Below, piece after piece: positions 19,395 to 28,734 of a stretch of 64,000 nt of DNA. Every line of letters begins with the position of its first letter. Position 1 is the stretch's first letter. Origin of the DNA: Rhizobium sp. AAP43. GTDB lineage: Bacteria; Pseudomonadota; Alphaproteobacteria; Rhizobiales; Rhizobiaceae. Below the pieces are notes generated by a model. That model had not been told where the DNA came from, did no database searches, and saw nothing but the letters and a program-made list of their open reading frames with translations. The position numbers and the translations under genes were made by a program. The stretch covers positions 1 through 64,000 of the forward strand of contig NZ_LJHS01000019.1 in the NCBI RefSeq assembly GCF_001296045.1. The letters are read 5' to 3'.

Positions 19395-20423
19395 TTACAC
19401 CACGATCCCCGTCCGGTTGCTCGACATGGTGAGCTTGCGCTCTGCGCGCTCCTGCTGAGGCGAGCGGTTGTAGAGTTCGCGGTAACACTTGGAGAAGTGC
19501 GAGGCGGAAACAAAGCCGCAGGCGACGGCGACTTCAACAACCGGCATGGACGACTGGACGAGCAGGTGGCGGGCGCGGTCGAGGCGAATTTCGAGATAGT
19601 AGCGGGCAGGGGAGCGGCCCATCTCCTGTCGGAACAGTCGCTCGATCTGGCGGCGGGAGAGACCCGCGTCGTCGGCGATCTCAAGGAGCGACAGCGGCTC
19701 GGACAGATTGGCTTCCATCAGCTCGATGATCTGCAGCACCTTGGAATTCTGCACGCCGAGGCGCGCGCGGAGCGGAAGCCGCTGGCGGTCATTGGCGGAG
19801 CGAACGCGGTCAGTCAGGTGCTGCTCGCAGACACGGTTGACCAGGCCCTCGCCGAAATCCTGGCCGATCAGGTTCAGCATCATGTCGAGCGAGGCAGTGC
19901 CGCCGGCACAGGTGTAGAGATTGCCGTCGACTTCGTAGAGGTCGGCATAGACCTCCGCCTGCGGGAAGGTTTCGGAAAAGCCCGGCAGATTCTCCCAGTG
20001 GATCGCGCAGCGCTTGCCATTCAACAGGCCGGCCTGCGCCAGCACATGGGCGCCCGTACAGAGGGAACCGACGGCGACATTGCGGTTATAGGCTTCGCGC
20101 AGCCAGGCATTGACCGACTTGTTGTTGAACTCCTCGACATAGATGCCGGAACAGACGATCGCCATATTCGGGCGGTTTTCACCCCCGAGGAAGCGGCGTT
20201 CGTCGGCCAGCGACGAGTTCACCTCGATGCCGATGCCGGAGGAGGAATAAACCTTCTGGCCATCGACCGAGGCGAGCCGCCATTCGTAAGCCGCATAACC
20301 CAGCATGCGGTTGGCGATGCGGAGCGTCTCTATGGCGCCGGCAAAGGGCAGGAGGGTGAAATGCGGAACGAGAAAGAAGACGAGCGATCGCTTCCGGCTC
20401 TGCTGCTGTTTGCTTGTGGTCAT
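19395..20423 (-). CDS. GlxA-family AraC regulator with DJ-1/PfpI domain
   Basis: 342 residues. The N-terminal half is a DJ-1/PfpI glutamine-amidotransferase-like sensor (VFFLVPHFTLLPFAGAIE; AVGSLCTGAHVLAQAGLL). The C-terminal half is an AraC helix-turn-helix pair (LLEIADDAGLSRRQIERLF; VVEVAVACGFVSASHFSKCY). This architecture is shared with GbdR, CdhR and ArgR-type regulators of quaternary amine and amino-acid catabolism in Pseudomonas. Start: ATG 20423 with AAGGGAAC upstream. It could regulate the betaine/methyl genes at 30-49 kb, but that is a guess. Confidence 0.9.
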   Translation of the reverse strand: MTTSKQQQSRKRSLVFFLVPHFTLLPFAGAIETLRIANRMLGYAAYEWRLASVDGQKVYSSSGIGIEVNSSLADERRFLGGENRPNMAIVCSGIYVEEFNNKSVNAWLREAYNRNVAVGSLCTGAHVLAQAGLLNGKRCAIHWENLPGFSETFPQAEVYADLYEVDGNLYTCAGGTASLDMMLNLIGQDFGEGLVNRVCEQHLTDRVRSANDRQRLPLRARLGVQNSKVLQIIELMEANLSEPLSLLEIADDAGLSRRQIERLFRQEMGRSPARYYLEIRLDRARHLLVQSSMPVVEVAVACGFVSASHFSKCYRELYNRSPQQERAERKLTMSSNRTGIVV

Positions 20424-20704
20424 GCCCAATGTTCCCTTGTTTTTTGTCATGCTCGACTGGAAACGATCGCAGGGATGTTCTCTCCGCGACATTGGCATGA
20501 AATCGCGCGGCAGAAAAGTATTCGAGTCCGCTAAAATGCGACATTTTTCGCGGTTTTCGGTTTGCGACGGACCCAAATCCCGGATCGGGACATTCCTAGA
20601 CAGTTTCTAGGGATATCAGGGCTTACCGTTGTTTTTGCAGATTGTACAACCTCGAGGATGGCCGGCCTGTTTGCGACGCGGGGACACATCCGCGTCGCGC
20701 CTGA

Positions 20705-20968
20705 TTACGGAAGCCGGCGCCGATGGCCTGTGTCGCCGGCAGGCCAGCCCAAATCCTTGCGCAGATCGAACGGCATGGCCTGCAGCGCGGCCTGTTCGCG
20801 ACGAAGACGGCGTGCCGTGCGCATATGGTCGACAGCCCGCGCGATACGGTCGGAGACGAACGAGGAAAGGCGCAAGGGCAGGCCCGCGGCAATATGCGCG
20901 ATCACTGCCGCAATTTCGGAGCCGCGGCCGGTTCGGACAGATGGTGTTTCGGCATGGAACAGGGTCAT
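20705..20968 (-). CDS. DUF1127-like small protein
   Basis: 87 residues from ATG 20968, with GGATGAAGGT just upstream. The C-terminal MPFDLRKDLGWPA matches the end of DUF1127 (YjiS-like) proteins, which in Agrobacterium are linked to RNA turnover and to phosphate and carbon physiology. The N-terminal part is basic and amphipathic. It lies behind a second small protein on the same strand and both sit divergent from a LysR regulator. Confidence 0.7.
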   Translation of the reverse strand: MTLFHAETPSVRTGRGSEIAAVIAHIAAGLPLRLSSFVSDRIARAVDHMRTARRLRREQAALQAMPFDLRKDLGWPAGDTGHRRRLP

Positions 20969-21033
20969 GACCTTCATCCTTTCGGGTTTGACGCTGCCTG
21001 ATGTGGCAGTCATGCTCCGCTCACAACCATCAA

Positions 21034-21234
21034 TCAATCGAATGTTTTTGATGCCATGCATTCGTTTGATTGATGAATCCGCAGGGCACCGATGGTGAGC
21101 AAATCGCGCTGCACATGCAGCGGAAAGCGATCAATCTCGTCTATGGCGACGCAGCGGTCGCTGATCAGTTTGCGGCGACGTTCGGCGCTGCGCCAGCGTG
21201 CGAAGACCGGCTTGATTGAGAACAAAAGTGACAT
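21034..21234 (-). CDS. Small basic protein, DUF1127-like
   Basis: 66 residues from ATG 21234, preceded by an excellent AAGGAGGTG site. Rich in Arg, with ISDRCVAIDEIDRFPLHVQRDL in the middle; I read this as a diverged DUF1127-type protein, but the terminal motif is weak. It is transcribed away from the LysR gene, 107 bases apart, and is followed after 65 bases by the clearer DUF1127 gene, so the two probably form a short operon. Confidence 0.65.
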   Translation of the reverse strand: MSLLFSIKPVFARWRSAERRRKLISDRCVAIDEIDRFPLHVQRDLLTIGALRIHQSNECMASKTFD

Positions 21235-21341
21235 GGCGGCACCTCCTTCGGTTGGCCTGGTCGGAGTGTCCTGGGGAATTGACATTCAATCAAACGCAAT
21301 AGTATCGTCCTTAGGATCAATTTTCCTGAAGGTCAGTCGCC

Positions 21342-22238
21342 ATGACACTGATGCTCCGCCAACCCTTGCCTCTGCTCGACAATGATGTTTTGCGGACCTT
21401 CGTCGCCATTGCCGATACCGGCAGTTTCACGACGGCAGCCGACCGGGTGTTTCGAACACCCTCGGCGGTCTCGATGCAGATCAAGAAACTCGAAGAGCAA
21501 CTGAACGTGACACTCTTCCTGCGGGACGCCCGATCGGTGTCGCTGACCGAAGGCGGGGAAGTGTTGCTGCCTTATGCGCGCCGCATGCTGGCACTGTCCA
21601 ACGAGGCTGTCGGACGCTTTCGCATGCCGGAAATGAAAGGCGTGGTGCGGCTCGGCGCACCCGACGACATCGGCGAACGCTTCATGCCCAGTATTCTCCG
21701 GCGCTTTGCCGAACTCTATCCGCTGATCATGGTCGACCTGACGGTTGATACGTCGGGCGCGCTGAGGCGGCGCCTGCAGGAGCAAAGGCTCGATCTGACG
21801 CTGGTCAATTGCGCGCCCGGGACGGTAGTGCATGAAGGGGAAGTGATCCATCAGGAACAGCTCGTCTGGGCAGGCGCCAAATGCGGCACCGCCCATCTGC
21901 GCGACCCGCTACCGGTGTCGATCTGGGAGGATGGCTGCTGCTGGCGGGCCGATGCGCTGGCGAGGCTCGACAAGGACAAGCGGCCCTACCGCATTGCCTA
22001 TCTATCGGCGCATACCATGGCGCAGCGGGCAGCCGTCATCGCCGATCTGGCGGTCGCACCGCTTCCGCGCAGCTACCTCACCGACGACATGACGGCGCTG
22101 GGGGTCAAGCACGGGCTGCCGGAGCTCGGATCTTTCGAGGTTCGGCTTTTGACCGGCAAGGAGACATCGGAGACGATCCAGGCGGTGGCCGATAGCGTGC
22201 GTTATGCCTTCTCCGAAATGATCGGCATGGCTGCGTAA
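21342..22238 (+). CDS. LysR-family transcriptional regulator
   Basis: 298 residues. The N-terminal winged helix (VLRTFVAIADTGSFTTAADR, then TPSAVSMQIKKLEEQLNVTLF) is typical LTTR. The C-terminal effector-binding domain is of usual length. Divergent placement to the two small DUF1127-like genes, with a 107-base shared upstream region, is the classic LysR arrangement and makes those genes the likeliest targets. The inducer is unknown. Confidence 0.92.
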   Translation: MTLMLRQPLPLLDNDVLRTFVAIADTGSFTTAADRVFRTPSAVSMQIKKLEEQLNVTLFLRDARSVSLTEGGEVLLPYARRMLALSNEAVGRFRMPEMKGVVRLGAPDDIGERFMPSILRRFAELYPLIMVDLTVDTSGALRRRLQEQRLDLTLVNCAPGTVVHEGEVIHQEQLVWAGAKCGTAHLRDPLPVSIWEDGCCWRADALARLDKDKRPYRIAYLSAHTMAQRAAVIADLAVAPLPRSYLTDDMTALGVKHGLPELGSFEVRLLTGKETSETIQAVADSVRYAFSEMIGMAA

Positions 22239-22316
22239 GCGCTTGCGTAATTCGGCAATGAGCGAAATACGCAAGGGACGAAGCGCGATGCGGTTTGAGA
22301 TGATGACGATCAGGAT

Positions 22317-22763
22317 GTGAATGCCGTGAGTGACGGAACGAAGACCGACCTTCGGCTCGAGGATTTCCCCGGCCGGGCCTATGACAAGCTGCGCTATGGC
22401 GACACCGACCGCCAGGGCCATGTGAACAATGCAGTCTTCGCCACCTTCATGGAGACTGGCCGCGTCGAACTGATCTATGCCGAAGACGAACCCTTGCTGG
22501 AGCCCGGCTTTTCCTTCGTACTCGCCAAGCTCGATATCGACTACCTCGCCGAAGTGCTCTGGCCCGGCACGGTGGAGATCGGCACGCGGGTGTTGAAGGT
22601 CGGGCGCTCGTCGGCGACGATGGAACAGGCAGTGTTCCAGAACGGCATCTGCTGTGCGCTGGCGCTGACAGTCGTCGTGCATTTCGACCAGCAAACACGC
22701 AAGTCGCATCCGTTCAGCGAGGACCAGCGGTTCAGGCTCGCGCGATGGATGCAGGCGGTGTGA
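22317..22763 (+). CDS. Acyl-CoA thioesterase, 4HBT hotdog family
   Basis: 148 residues from a GTG start. RYGDTDRQGHVNNAVFATFMETGR carries the Asp/His region of 4-hydroxybenzoyl-CoA-thioesterase-like (FadM/YbgC) proteins, which hydrolyse acyl-CoA thioesters. It follows the LysR gene by 78 bases in the same direction and might be co-transcribed. The substrate is not predictable. Confidence 0.85.
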   Translation: MNAVSDGTKTDLRLEDFPGRAYDKLRYGDTDRQGHVNNAVFATFMETGRVELIYAEDEPLLEPGFSFVLAKLDIDYLAEVLWPGTVEIGTRVLKVGRSSATMEQAVFQNGICCALALTVVVHFDQQTRKSHPFSEDQRFRLARWMQAV

Positions 22764-22818
22764 GGGTGCAGGTGATGGCGGTGCGAGCAGATGTAGCGCC
22801 ATCGTCGCACAAGGTCCG

Positions 22819-23838
22819 CTACGGATTGACTGTGAGGGCATCGGCCAGGAAGCCGGTCACGAGATATGCCGTTTCACGGTGAATTTCCTCACGTCTGCGG
22901 CTTCCTCCATCCTTGCAGACGATGCCGTCACCGGGCGTTTCTTCCTCGATCAGGGCCACCGCATTCGGCTTGCAGAGTTGCATAAAGCTGAAATGCGTGG
23001 CGTCAGAAATCGTCACATAGGTAGAGGATGCCTCGGGCAGATACTCGGCGAGGTAGCCGCTCTCGAGCTGTGCGGGCATATCGCCGATATCGGTTCCGGC
23101 GGCGATCACCAAGGCGGGTATGTGGATCGTGGCCAGGCTCTGTGGAGAGAAACCCCGGGCCAGACCGAGATCGAGCGAAACGAAGGCCTTTATGCGCGGA
23201 TCGACCAAGCTGTGTTGCAGTTGCGGGTCGGCAAGGCCGAGTTCCATTGCAAGCGCGCAAGCCCGAGGTCTCGTCTTCGCCTGACAATCCTGTACAATCC
23301 GTGCGTTCTCAAACCGTGCACCCGCCAAGGCGGCCACGGTCCATCCACCCAGCGAATGTCCGATGGCGGCGATCCGTTGCGGGTCGACCGTGATCGCCGT
23401 GTCGGACAATAGCGCGTCGATCACTCGACTGAGATCTTGGGGGCGCTCCCATAGCTTGGCGGCCTGAGCCGCATCCTTGTTGAAAGTCGTCGTTCCCGGA
23501 TGATCGGGCGCGGCCACGACATAGCCGCGCTCGACAAGGGCGCTCGCCAGCCAGCTCAGATTGCGCCAACTGCCGCCATAACCATGCGAAAAGACCAAAA
23601 GCGGATGTTCACCGCGCGACGGACGCGCGTTTTGGATCGCGAGAACCCCGTGGAAAGCGGGATTCTCCCCTTTCACTTCCACAGGGGACCCTTCATCGCT
23701 CGGGTACCAGATCACGGCATGGAGCGGGCGGGCGTCGTCTTGGTTGATCTCGACGTCACGAAAGCCGATCTGGTCGGCGGCGGCGAATGTGGCGATCGGC
23801 AGCCAGGCCAGGATCGTCAAGAGAATAGTCTTTAACAT
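22819..23838 (-). CDS. Secreted alpha/beta hydrolase (PAF-acetylhydrolase-like)
   Basis: 339 residues from ATG 23838, with GAGGAG upstream. A signal peptide (MLKTILLTILAWLPIATFAA) precedes an alpha/beta-hydrolase fold. The oxyanion strand LLVFSHGYGG, the nucleophile elbow GHSLGGW and a late His (SDATHFSF) are visible. It resembles dienelactone-hydrolase or platelet-activating-factor acetylhydrolase-like periplasmic esterases. Cysteines in the C-terminal half may form disulfides. The substrate is unknown. It is convergent with the thioesterase. Confidence 0.85.
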   Translation of the reverse strand: MLKTILLTILAWLPIATFAAADQIGFRDVEINQDDARPLHAVIWYPSDEGSPVEVKGENPAFHGVLAIQNARPSRGEHPLLVFSHGYGGSWRNLSWLASALVERGYVVAAPDHPGTTTFNKDAAQAAKLWERPQDLSRVIDALLSDTAITVDPQRIAAIGHSLGGWTVAALAGARFENARIVQDCQAKTRPRACALAMELGLADPQLQHSLVDPRIKAFVSLDLGLARGFSPQSLATIHIPALVIAAGTDIGDMPAQLESGYLAEYLPEASSTYVTISDATHFSFMQLCKPNAVALIEEETPGDGIVCKDGGSRRREEIHRETAYLVTGFLADALTVNP

Positions 23839-23944
23839 CGACAACTCCTCGGGCAAATGCGCTGAGCACCGACATGCATCCGAAACATGCCGTCGGAGAC
23901 CTCGAACGCGATCGAGGACGGAAAAAATGGGCTTAGACTAGCCC

Positions 23945-24571
23945 CTAGGTGCCAAGGAGGTGGCCGCTATCGCCGAGCGCAATCACGGCGCGGCTTTTCC
24001 AGAACGCATGTTCCCCGAGATGGGTGATACTGCCTGACGAGACCGGTAAGTTCACCTTTCCGAGGCTTTCGATCGGCATGCCGATCCACCAGGCGATGAC
24101 GAAGGTGAGCGCGAAGCCGTGGGTGACGATGATGTGGCAGCTGGCGGGATTGGCAAGGATCTCATCCATGGCGCGATAGATGCGGGTTGCCACCATGCGA
24201 CGGCTTTCGGCGCCTTCGATGCCGCCAGTGTCATCAAGACCAGCCTCGTCCGGCACGGGCAGGCGACGGGCGTCGAGCCAGGCTTGCGGTCGGCCTTCGG
24301 CGACGCCGTAACTCATTTCCCGCAAGTCGGGCGTTCGGCGCGGTATAAGAGACAGTCTGTGACCGATGATCTCGGCGGCTTCACTGCAGCGCAGGAGGTC
24401 CGAAGAGAACAGGCTCGCAGACTGGTCGGCGCAAAGGGCGGCGAGGCGGGTCGCGATCACTGCCGCCTGGCGGCGGCCAAGGTCGGTCAGTGCGCTATCG
24501 TACCAGCCACCGACCTTGCCTTCGACATGGTGAACCGATTGCGGATGAGTGACGACATAAAGGGTCTTCAT
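23945..24571 (-). CDS. Histidine phosphatase family protein, variant RHG motif
   Basis: 208 residues. The opening TLYVVTHPQSVHHVEGKVGG aligns with the catalytic RHG region but reads THP, keeping the phospho-accepting His and losing the Arg. DSALTDLGRRQA and the second His in VTHGFALTFVI are normal for the phosphoglycerate-mutase-like superfamily. The substrate is unknown; the changed motif could alter phosphate binding. It is followed upstream on the same strand by the PNPOx-family gene 44 bases away. Confidence 0.85.
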   Translation of the reverse strand: MKTLYVVTHPQSVHHVEGKVGGWYDSALTDLGRRQAAVIATRLAALCADQSASLFSSDLLRCSEAAEIIGHRLSLIPRRTPDLREMSYGVAEGRPQAWLDARRLPVPDEAGLDDTGGIEGAESRRMVATRIYRAMDEILANPASCHIIVTHGFALTFVIAWWIGMPIESLGKVNLPVSSGSITHLGEHAFWKSRAVIALGDSGHLLGT

Positions 24572-24615
24572 ACGGGGCCTCGCAATCGCTGCGGGCCCCG
24601 CATAGGGAGGCGCGC

Positions 24616-25341
24616 TCAGCCCTGTTTTTCGTAGAGCAACTGGCTCTCCGTCAAGACCTCGTCGAGCCGGCGCCCGCCTTGAAAATGGGCGAGGTGATCG
24701 GGATAAGCGACACCATCCGGCACCTTGGAGCAGATTTCGGGCGCACGAAGTCGTGTCTCGACCGGGATGACGCCAGCCCAGACGCGAGCGTCGATATCGG
24801 CGGGATCGTCTGAGACGCCGCCGGTGCGGACCTTGGCTGAGGCCTCCTCGATGCGCATACCAATGACCATCGTGCCCTTGGCTTCCTGTGGGTCGGTTTC
24901 ACGCAGTGTTTCCGTGCGGCCGGGATAGAAGCGGTCAACGACGGCTTTCAGTGCTTCCGCCTTTTCTTCCGGATCATCGATGATGTGGGCTGTGCCGAAG
25001 CACATGGCAGATCGGTAGTTGGCGGAGTGGTGAAAACCGGAACGGGCGAGCACGAGGCCATCGAGAAGAGCGACGGTGAGGCAGACGGCAATACCTGCCT
25101 TCTGGGTCTTCAACATGCGGCTCGCAGATGAACCATGCCAATACAGCCAATCGCCCTCGCGCCAGTGGATGGTTGGCGTGCAATAAGGTTGACCATCGAT
25201 CACATAGGCGACGTGACAAAGGAGGGCCGCGTCGAGGACAGAATAAACCGCTTCGCGATCATAGGCCGCGCGTTCATGCAGGCGTTTTGCCCGGTTGCGC
25301 GGGGTGACGGGAAAGGTTTCTGCGGCTGGTCTCTCGTTCAT
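24616..25341 (-). CDS. Pyridoxamine 5'-phosphate oxidase family protein
   Basis: 241 residues from ATG 25341 with AAGGAGAC upstream. The split-barrel FMN-binding fold is indicated by VLDAALLCHVAYVIDGQPYC, then PTIHWREGDWLYWHGSSASRM. Members bind flavin; this subfamily is related to PNPOx and to FMN-dependent oxidoreductases or haem-type split barrels, not to the housekeeping PdxH. It is divergent from a MocR-type regulator with 64 bases between starts, a pairing that suggests control by that regulator. Confidence 0.88.
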   Translation of the reverse strand: MNERPAAETFPVTPRNRAKRLHERAAYDREAVYSVLDAALLCHVAYVIDGQPYCTPTIHWREGDWLYWHGSSASRMLKTQKAGIAVCLTVALLDGLVLARSGFHHSANYRSAMCFGTAHIIDDPEEKAEALKAVVDRFYPGRTETLRETDPQEAKGTMVIGMRIEEASAKVRTGGVSDDPADIDARVWAGVIPVETRLRAPEICSKVPDGVAYPDHLAHFQGGRRLDEVLTESQLLYEKQG

Positions 25342-25405
25342 GCTTGTCTCCTTGGTCCAATGCGGTAAGGCATAGGCGACGCAATTGGTCTGAAGAAGAT
25401 CCACC

Positions 25406-26842
25406 ATGGCAAAGAAACTGCGAACCAATTCCGACTGGTCGGCCGCGACCCCGATGCTGCCAGCAGCTGGGCCAAGGCGACTGGCACTGTATCGATCGTT
25501 GCGAGGGTTGATCGAAGGCGGTCAACTGGCGCCCGGCGATAAGCTGCCGACGACGCGGGATATCGCCAGCCGTTTTTCCATCTCCCGCGGCGCCGCGGTG
25601 GCCGCCTATGACATGCTTGTGGCTGACGGCTTTGCCGAAGCACGGGTTGGCGCAGGGACCTTTGTGGCAATGAACGTGCCGCAGGTGATGCTCCATGGCG
25701 GGAATACCGCGGCCCATCCGGTCGCTGGCGAATCGGCCTCTGAACGCATCGTGCCCAGGCAGGACGAGCCCCCTTTACCGGGTACGCTCGGCTGCTCGAC
25801 AGCCGATGCGGCAACGCTACGGGTCTTTCGCATGCTGATGAACCGGCATCTGACCAATCCGTCCGCCCGACACTTTCAATACAACGATCCGGCAGGGAGC
25901 CATGCACTGCGGGTCGAGGTTGCCCGCTACCTGCAGGCAGCCCGCGGTGTGGTTTGCACGCCAGACCAGGTCATCATGACGGCTGGCACGCAGCAGGCAC
26001 TCGACCTCACCGTGCGCGCACTTCTGACGCCGGGGGATCAGGTCTGGATCGAGGATCCCTGTTATGCGGCGGCCCGCGAACTTTTTGTCGCGTCAGGTCT
26101 GCAGGTGGTGCCAGTTCCGGTGGATCGCGAAGGCATCGTTGTCGATGCGGGGCGCGGCCTGGCGTCGAGGGCCAGCGCCGTTTACGTGACGCCATCGCAT
26201 CAATACCCGCTCGGCGTCACGCTCTCCATGACCCGGCGGCTGGCCTTGATCAATTGGGCGCGTGAGGCCGGCGCCTATATCATCGAAGATGACTATGACA
26301 GCGAGTTCCGCTTTGCCGGACCGCCACTGAGTGCCCTTCAGGGCATTGATGATGCAGGAAGGGTGATCTATGTCGGCACCTTCTCGAAAACGCTGCTGCC
26401 TGGTTTCCGCTTTGGATATCTCGTGGTGCCGGAGGCACTGCGTGCGCGGGCGCTGACCATACGCCGCCTGGCCGATCGCTTTCCCTCGACGCTCGCCGAG
26501 GATGCGCTCACCGAATTCCTGCGTGACGGGCATTTCTCGGCGCATGTGAAACGGGCGCGGCGACGGGTGAGGGCGGCTCGCGACGCGCTTGTGGAAGCGT
26601 TGTCCAGTAGCCGGCTAATGGTGACCTCGCCGGAGCAGGGGCTGCATCTCCTCGCGGAACTCCCTGATGATGCCGACGATGTCGCACTGGCAAGACAGGC
26701 AATGGACTGCGGTTTCGGCACCAAGGCCCTGTCGCCACTCTATGCGGCAGGGACAAGGCGGCGCGGACTGGTGATCGGCTTTGCCGGCTTTGCCCCCGAC
26801 GCGCTGTCGGAGGCTGCCCGGCGCTTCGTCCAAACGCTCTGA
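25406..26842 (+). CDS. MocR/PdxR-family GntR regulator with aminotransferase domain
   Basis: 478 residues. N-terminal GntR winged helix (GDKLPTTRDIASRFSISRGA, about 50-75), then a fold-type I aminotransferase domain. The PLP lysine is in VGTFSKTLLPGFRFGYLV, and IIEDDYDSEFRF is the conserved Asp/Tyr loop. MocR proteins sense PLP or an aminated ligand and activate a divergent gene. Here that is a PNPOx-family gene, which fits a PdxR-like vitamin B6 circuit; this is inference. Confidence 0.9.
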   Translation: MAKKLRTNSDWSAATPMLPAAGPRRLALYRSLRGLIEGGQLAPGDKLPTTRDIASRFSISRGAAVAAYDMLVADGFAEARVGAGTFVAMNVPQVMLHGGNTAAHPVAGESASERIVPRQDEPPLPGTLGCSTADAATLRVFRMLMNRHLTNPSARHFQYNDPAGSHALRVEVARYLQAARGVVCTPDQVIMTAGTQQALDLTVRALLTPGDQVWIEDPCYAAARELFVASGLQVVPVPVDREGIVVDAGRGLASRASAVYVTPSHQYPLGVTLSMTRRLALINWAREAGAYIIEDDYDSEFRFAGPPLSALQGIDDAGRVIYVGTFSKTLLPGFRFGYLVVPEALRARALTIRRLADRFPSTLAEDALTEFLRDGHFSAHVKRARRRVRAARDALVEALSSSRLMVTSPEQGLHLLAELPDDADDVALARQAMDCGFGTKALSPLYAAGTRRRGLVIGFAGFAPDALSEAARRFVQTL

Positions 26843-26863
26843 TCCGGGCGCTCCGGCTAAGGC

Positions 26864-28567
26864 TCAGGCGGCCTGGCGCCGGACGGAGGTGATGACGCCG
26901 TGCGAATCGCGGATCGTCTTGCGGCGGTTCAATTTGAAGAGATCCACGAGCGTCTTCATCTTTCCCGAGCCGCGCGCCATGACGCTGGCCGCATTTCCAA
27001 TGCTGCTGACAAGCGCAGCATTGGCCTGGGTGGCCTGGTCGAGCTGATTGACAGCGGAACTGATCTCGCCAAGGCTGGTGGCCTGCTCGGTGGCTCCGAC
27101 AGAGATCGCGTCAATGCTGCGGTTGATCGTTTTGACGAATGCATCGATGCGCGCCAATGCATCGCCGGTTTCGGTCACGAATTTCACGCCCTGACCCACT
27201 TCGATCGAGGAATTGTTGATCAGGGCCGCGATTTCCTTTGCGGCCTTGGAGGACCGTTGAGCCAGTTCGCGCACTTCCTGGGCAACCACCGCAAATCCCT
27301 TGCCGGCTTCACCGGCGCGGGCAGCCTCGACACCGGCATTGAGGGCGAGAAGGTTGGTCTGAAAGGCAATCTGGTCGATGACGTCGATGATCTTGGAAAT
27401 CTCACCCGATGCCTGTTCGATCCGGCCGATGGCTTCGATCGCAGACTGCACGACACGAACGCTATCGCCGGTCGCCGTCTGCGCTTCCCGAGAAACTTCG
27501 CGGGCCTGAGTGGCCTGGCGCGAGGCCTCTTTCACGGTTGCGGTGATTTGCTCAAGAGCGGCGGATGCCTCCTCGAGCGCGGCAGCCTGGCTTTCGGTAC
27601 GGTTGCCGAGCGACAGGGAGTCGGCCTCGAGCCGATGACTGTGCTCGCTCATTTCGCCCGTCTCGCCAAGCACCTTTTCCAGTGTTTGCTGGAACTGGCT
27701 GATCGCGGTGTTGAAGTCGTTGCGCAGGCCTTCGAATTCCGGGATGAAGGGCTCGTCCAGGGTGATGCGGATATTGCATTCGGCCAGCCGATTGAGGCCC
27801 GCGGCGATCTCGTCGACCGCCCGGACACGACCGGTCACATCGGTCGCATATTTGACCACTCGTATGACACGGCCTTCATGATCGAAGATCGGGTTGTAGG
27901 ACGCCTGGATGTAGACCGATTTGCCCTCCTTGCCGAAGCGCTGGAATTCGCCAGCGGCAAACTTGCCCGACCGCAGCATCTCCCAGAAGGCGTGATAGTC
28001 GGCCGAGGCCGCATAGGTCTTGTCACAGAATATCTGGTGGTGGCGGCCCACGATTTCGCTGAGCTCGTAGCCAACCGTATCAAGGAAATTCTGATTGGCG
28101 GAGAGGATCTTGCCGCTCGGATCGAACTCGATCACCGCCTGCGAACGGCCAATGGCTTCGAGCTTGCCGGTATTGAGCATCTGCTCCGTCATCTGCGCGG
28201 TGATATCGACCGCAACCTTGACGACGCGCACGACCTTCTCGCCCCGCTTGATCGGCATGTAAGAGGCCTCGATCCAGATTTCTCGATTACCCTTGGCAAT
28301 GCGCTTGTACCGGCGGCTCTCGGTTTCGCCCTTGCTCAGATCCAGCCAGAAGTTCCGATATTCTGCCGAACCGGCATAGGTCGGATCAACGAACATCGAA
28401 TGGTGTCGACCGACGATTTCCGACAGTTCGTAACCGATGGCGGCGCAGAAATTTGCATTGGCATCCAGGATCTTGCCTTGCGGATCGAAGTGGATCATGG
28501 CCTGCGCCCGGCTCAAGGCCTCGACCACTGCGCTGTCCTGCGATGCAAATATGGAAAAGCCGTTCAC
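26864..28567 (-). CDS. Soluble chemoreceptor with two PAS domains
   Basis: 567 residues from a GTG start at 28567 with GGGAG upstream; the TTG at 28600 has none. There is no membrane segment. Two PAS domains (about 20-115 and 140-235) share the stretch [11 protein letters not shown], suggesting an internal duplication. The receptor signalling domain then has the hairpin core [20 protein letters not shown]. This is the BdlA/Aer-2-like cytoplasmic class that senses redox, oxygen or energy state through PAS cofactors. Which cofactor, if any, cannot be read. Confidence 0.92.
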   Translation of the reverse strand: MNGFSIFASQDSAVVEALSRAQAMIHFDPQGKILDANANFCAAIGYELSEIVGRHHSMFVDPTYAGSAEYRNFWLDLSKGETESRRYKRIAKGNREIWIEASYMPIKRGEKVVRVVKVAVDITAQMTEQMLNTGKLEAIGRSQAVIEFDPSGKILSANQNFLDTVGYELSEIVGRHHQIFCDKTYAASADYHAFWEMLRSGKFAAGEFQRFGKEGKSVYIQASYNPIFDHEGRVIRVVKYATDVTGRVRAVDEIAAGLNRLAECNIRITLDEPFIPEFEGLRNDFNTAISQFQQTLEKVLGETGEMSEHSHRLEADSLSLGNRTESQAAALEEASAALEQITATVKEASRQATQAREVSREAQTATGDSVRVVQSAIEAIGRIEQASGEISKIIDVIDQIAFQTNLLALNAGVEAARAGEAGKGFAVVAQEVRELAQRSSKAAKEIAALINNSSIEVGQGVKFVTETGDALARIDAFVKTINRSIDAISVGATEQATSLGEISSAVNQLDQATQANAALVSSIGNAASVMARGSGKMKTLVDLFKLNRRKTIRDSHGVITSVRRQAA

Positions 28568-28734
28568 GGTCCTGAAACTCCCTAGGGTTGTGGGTCTCAA
28601 GATAGGCGGGATGCCATTGTGGCGAAGTTAATCAGGCCAGGTCGCTATAATTGATAAATAACATTTTTTGACGGCGGGATGCCCAAAGGCTGATTGTCGG
28701 ATGATCTTGCCTGTCGCGTTCGCTCGTTTTGCGT

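Noticed and set aside
26900-28585. 561-codon open frame opposite the PAS chemoreceptor
   Set aside because: Antisense shadow of a clear receptor gene.
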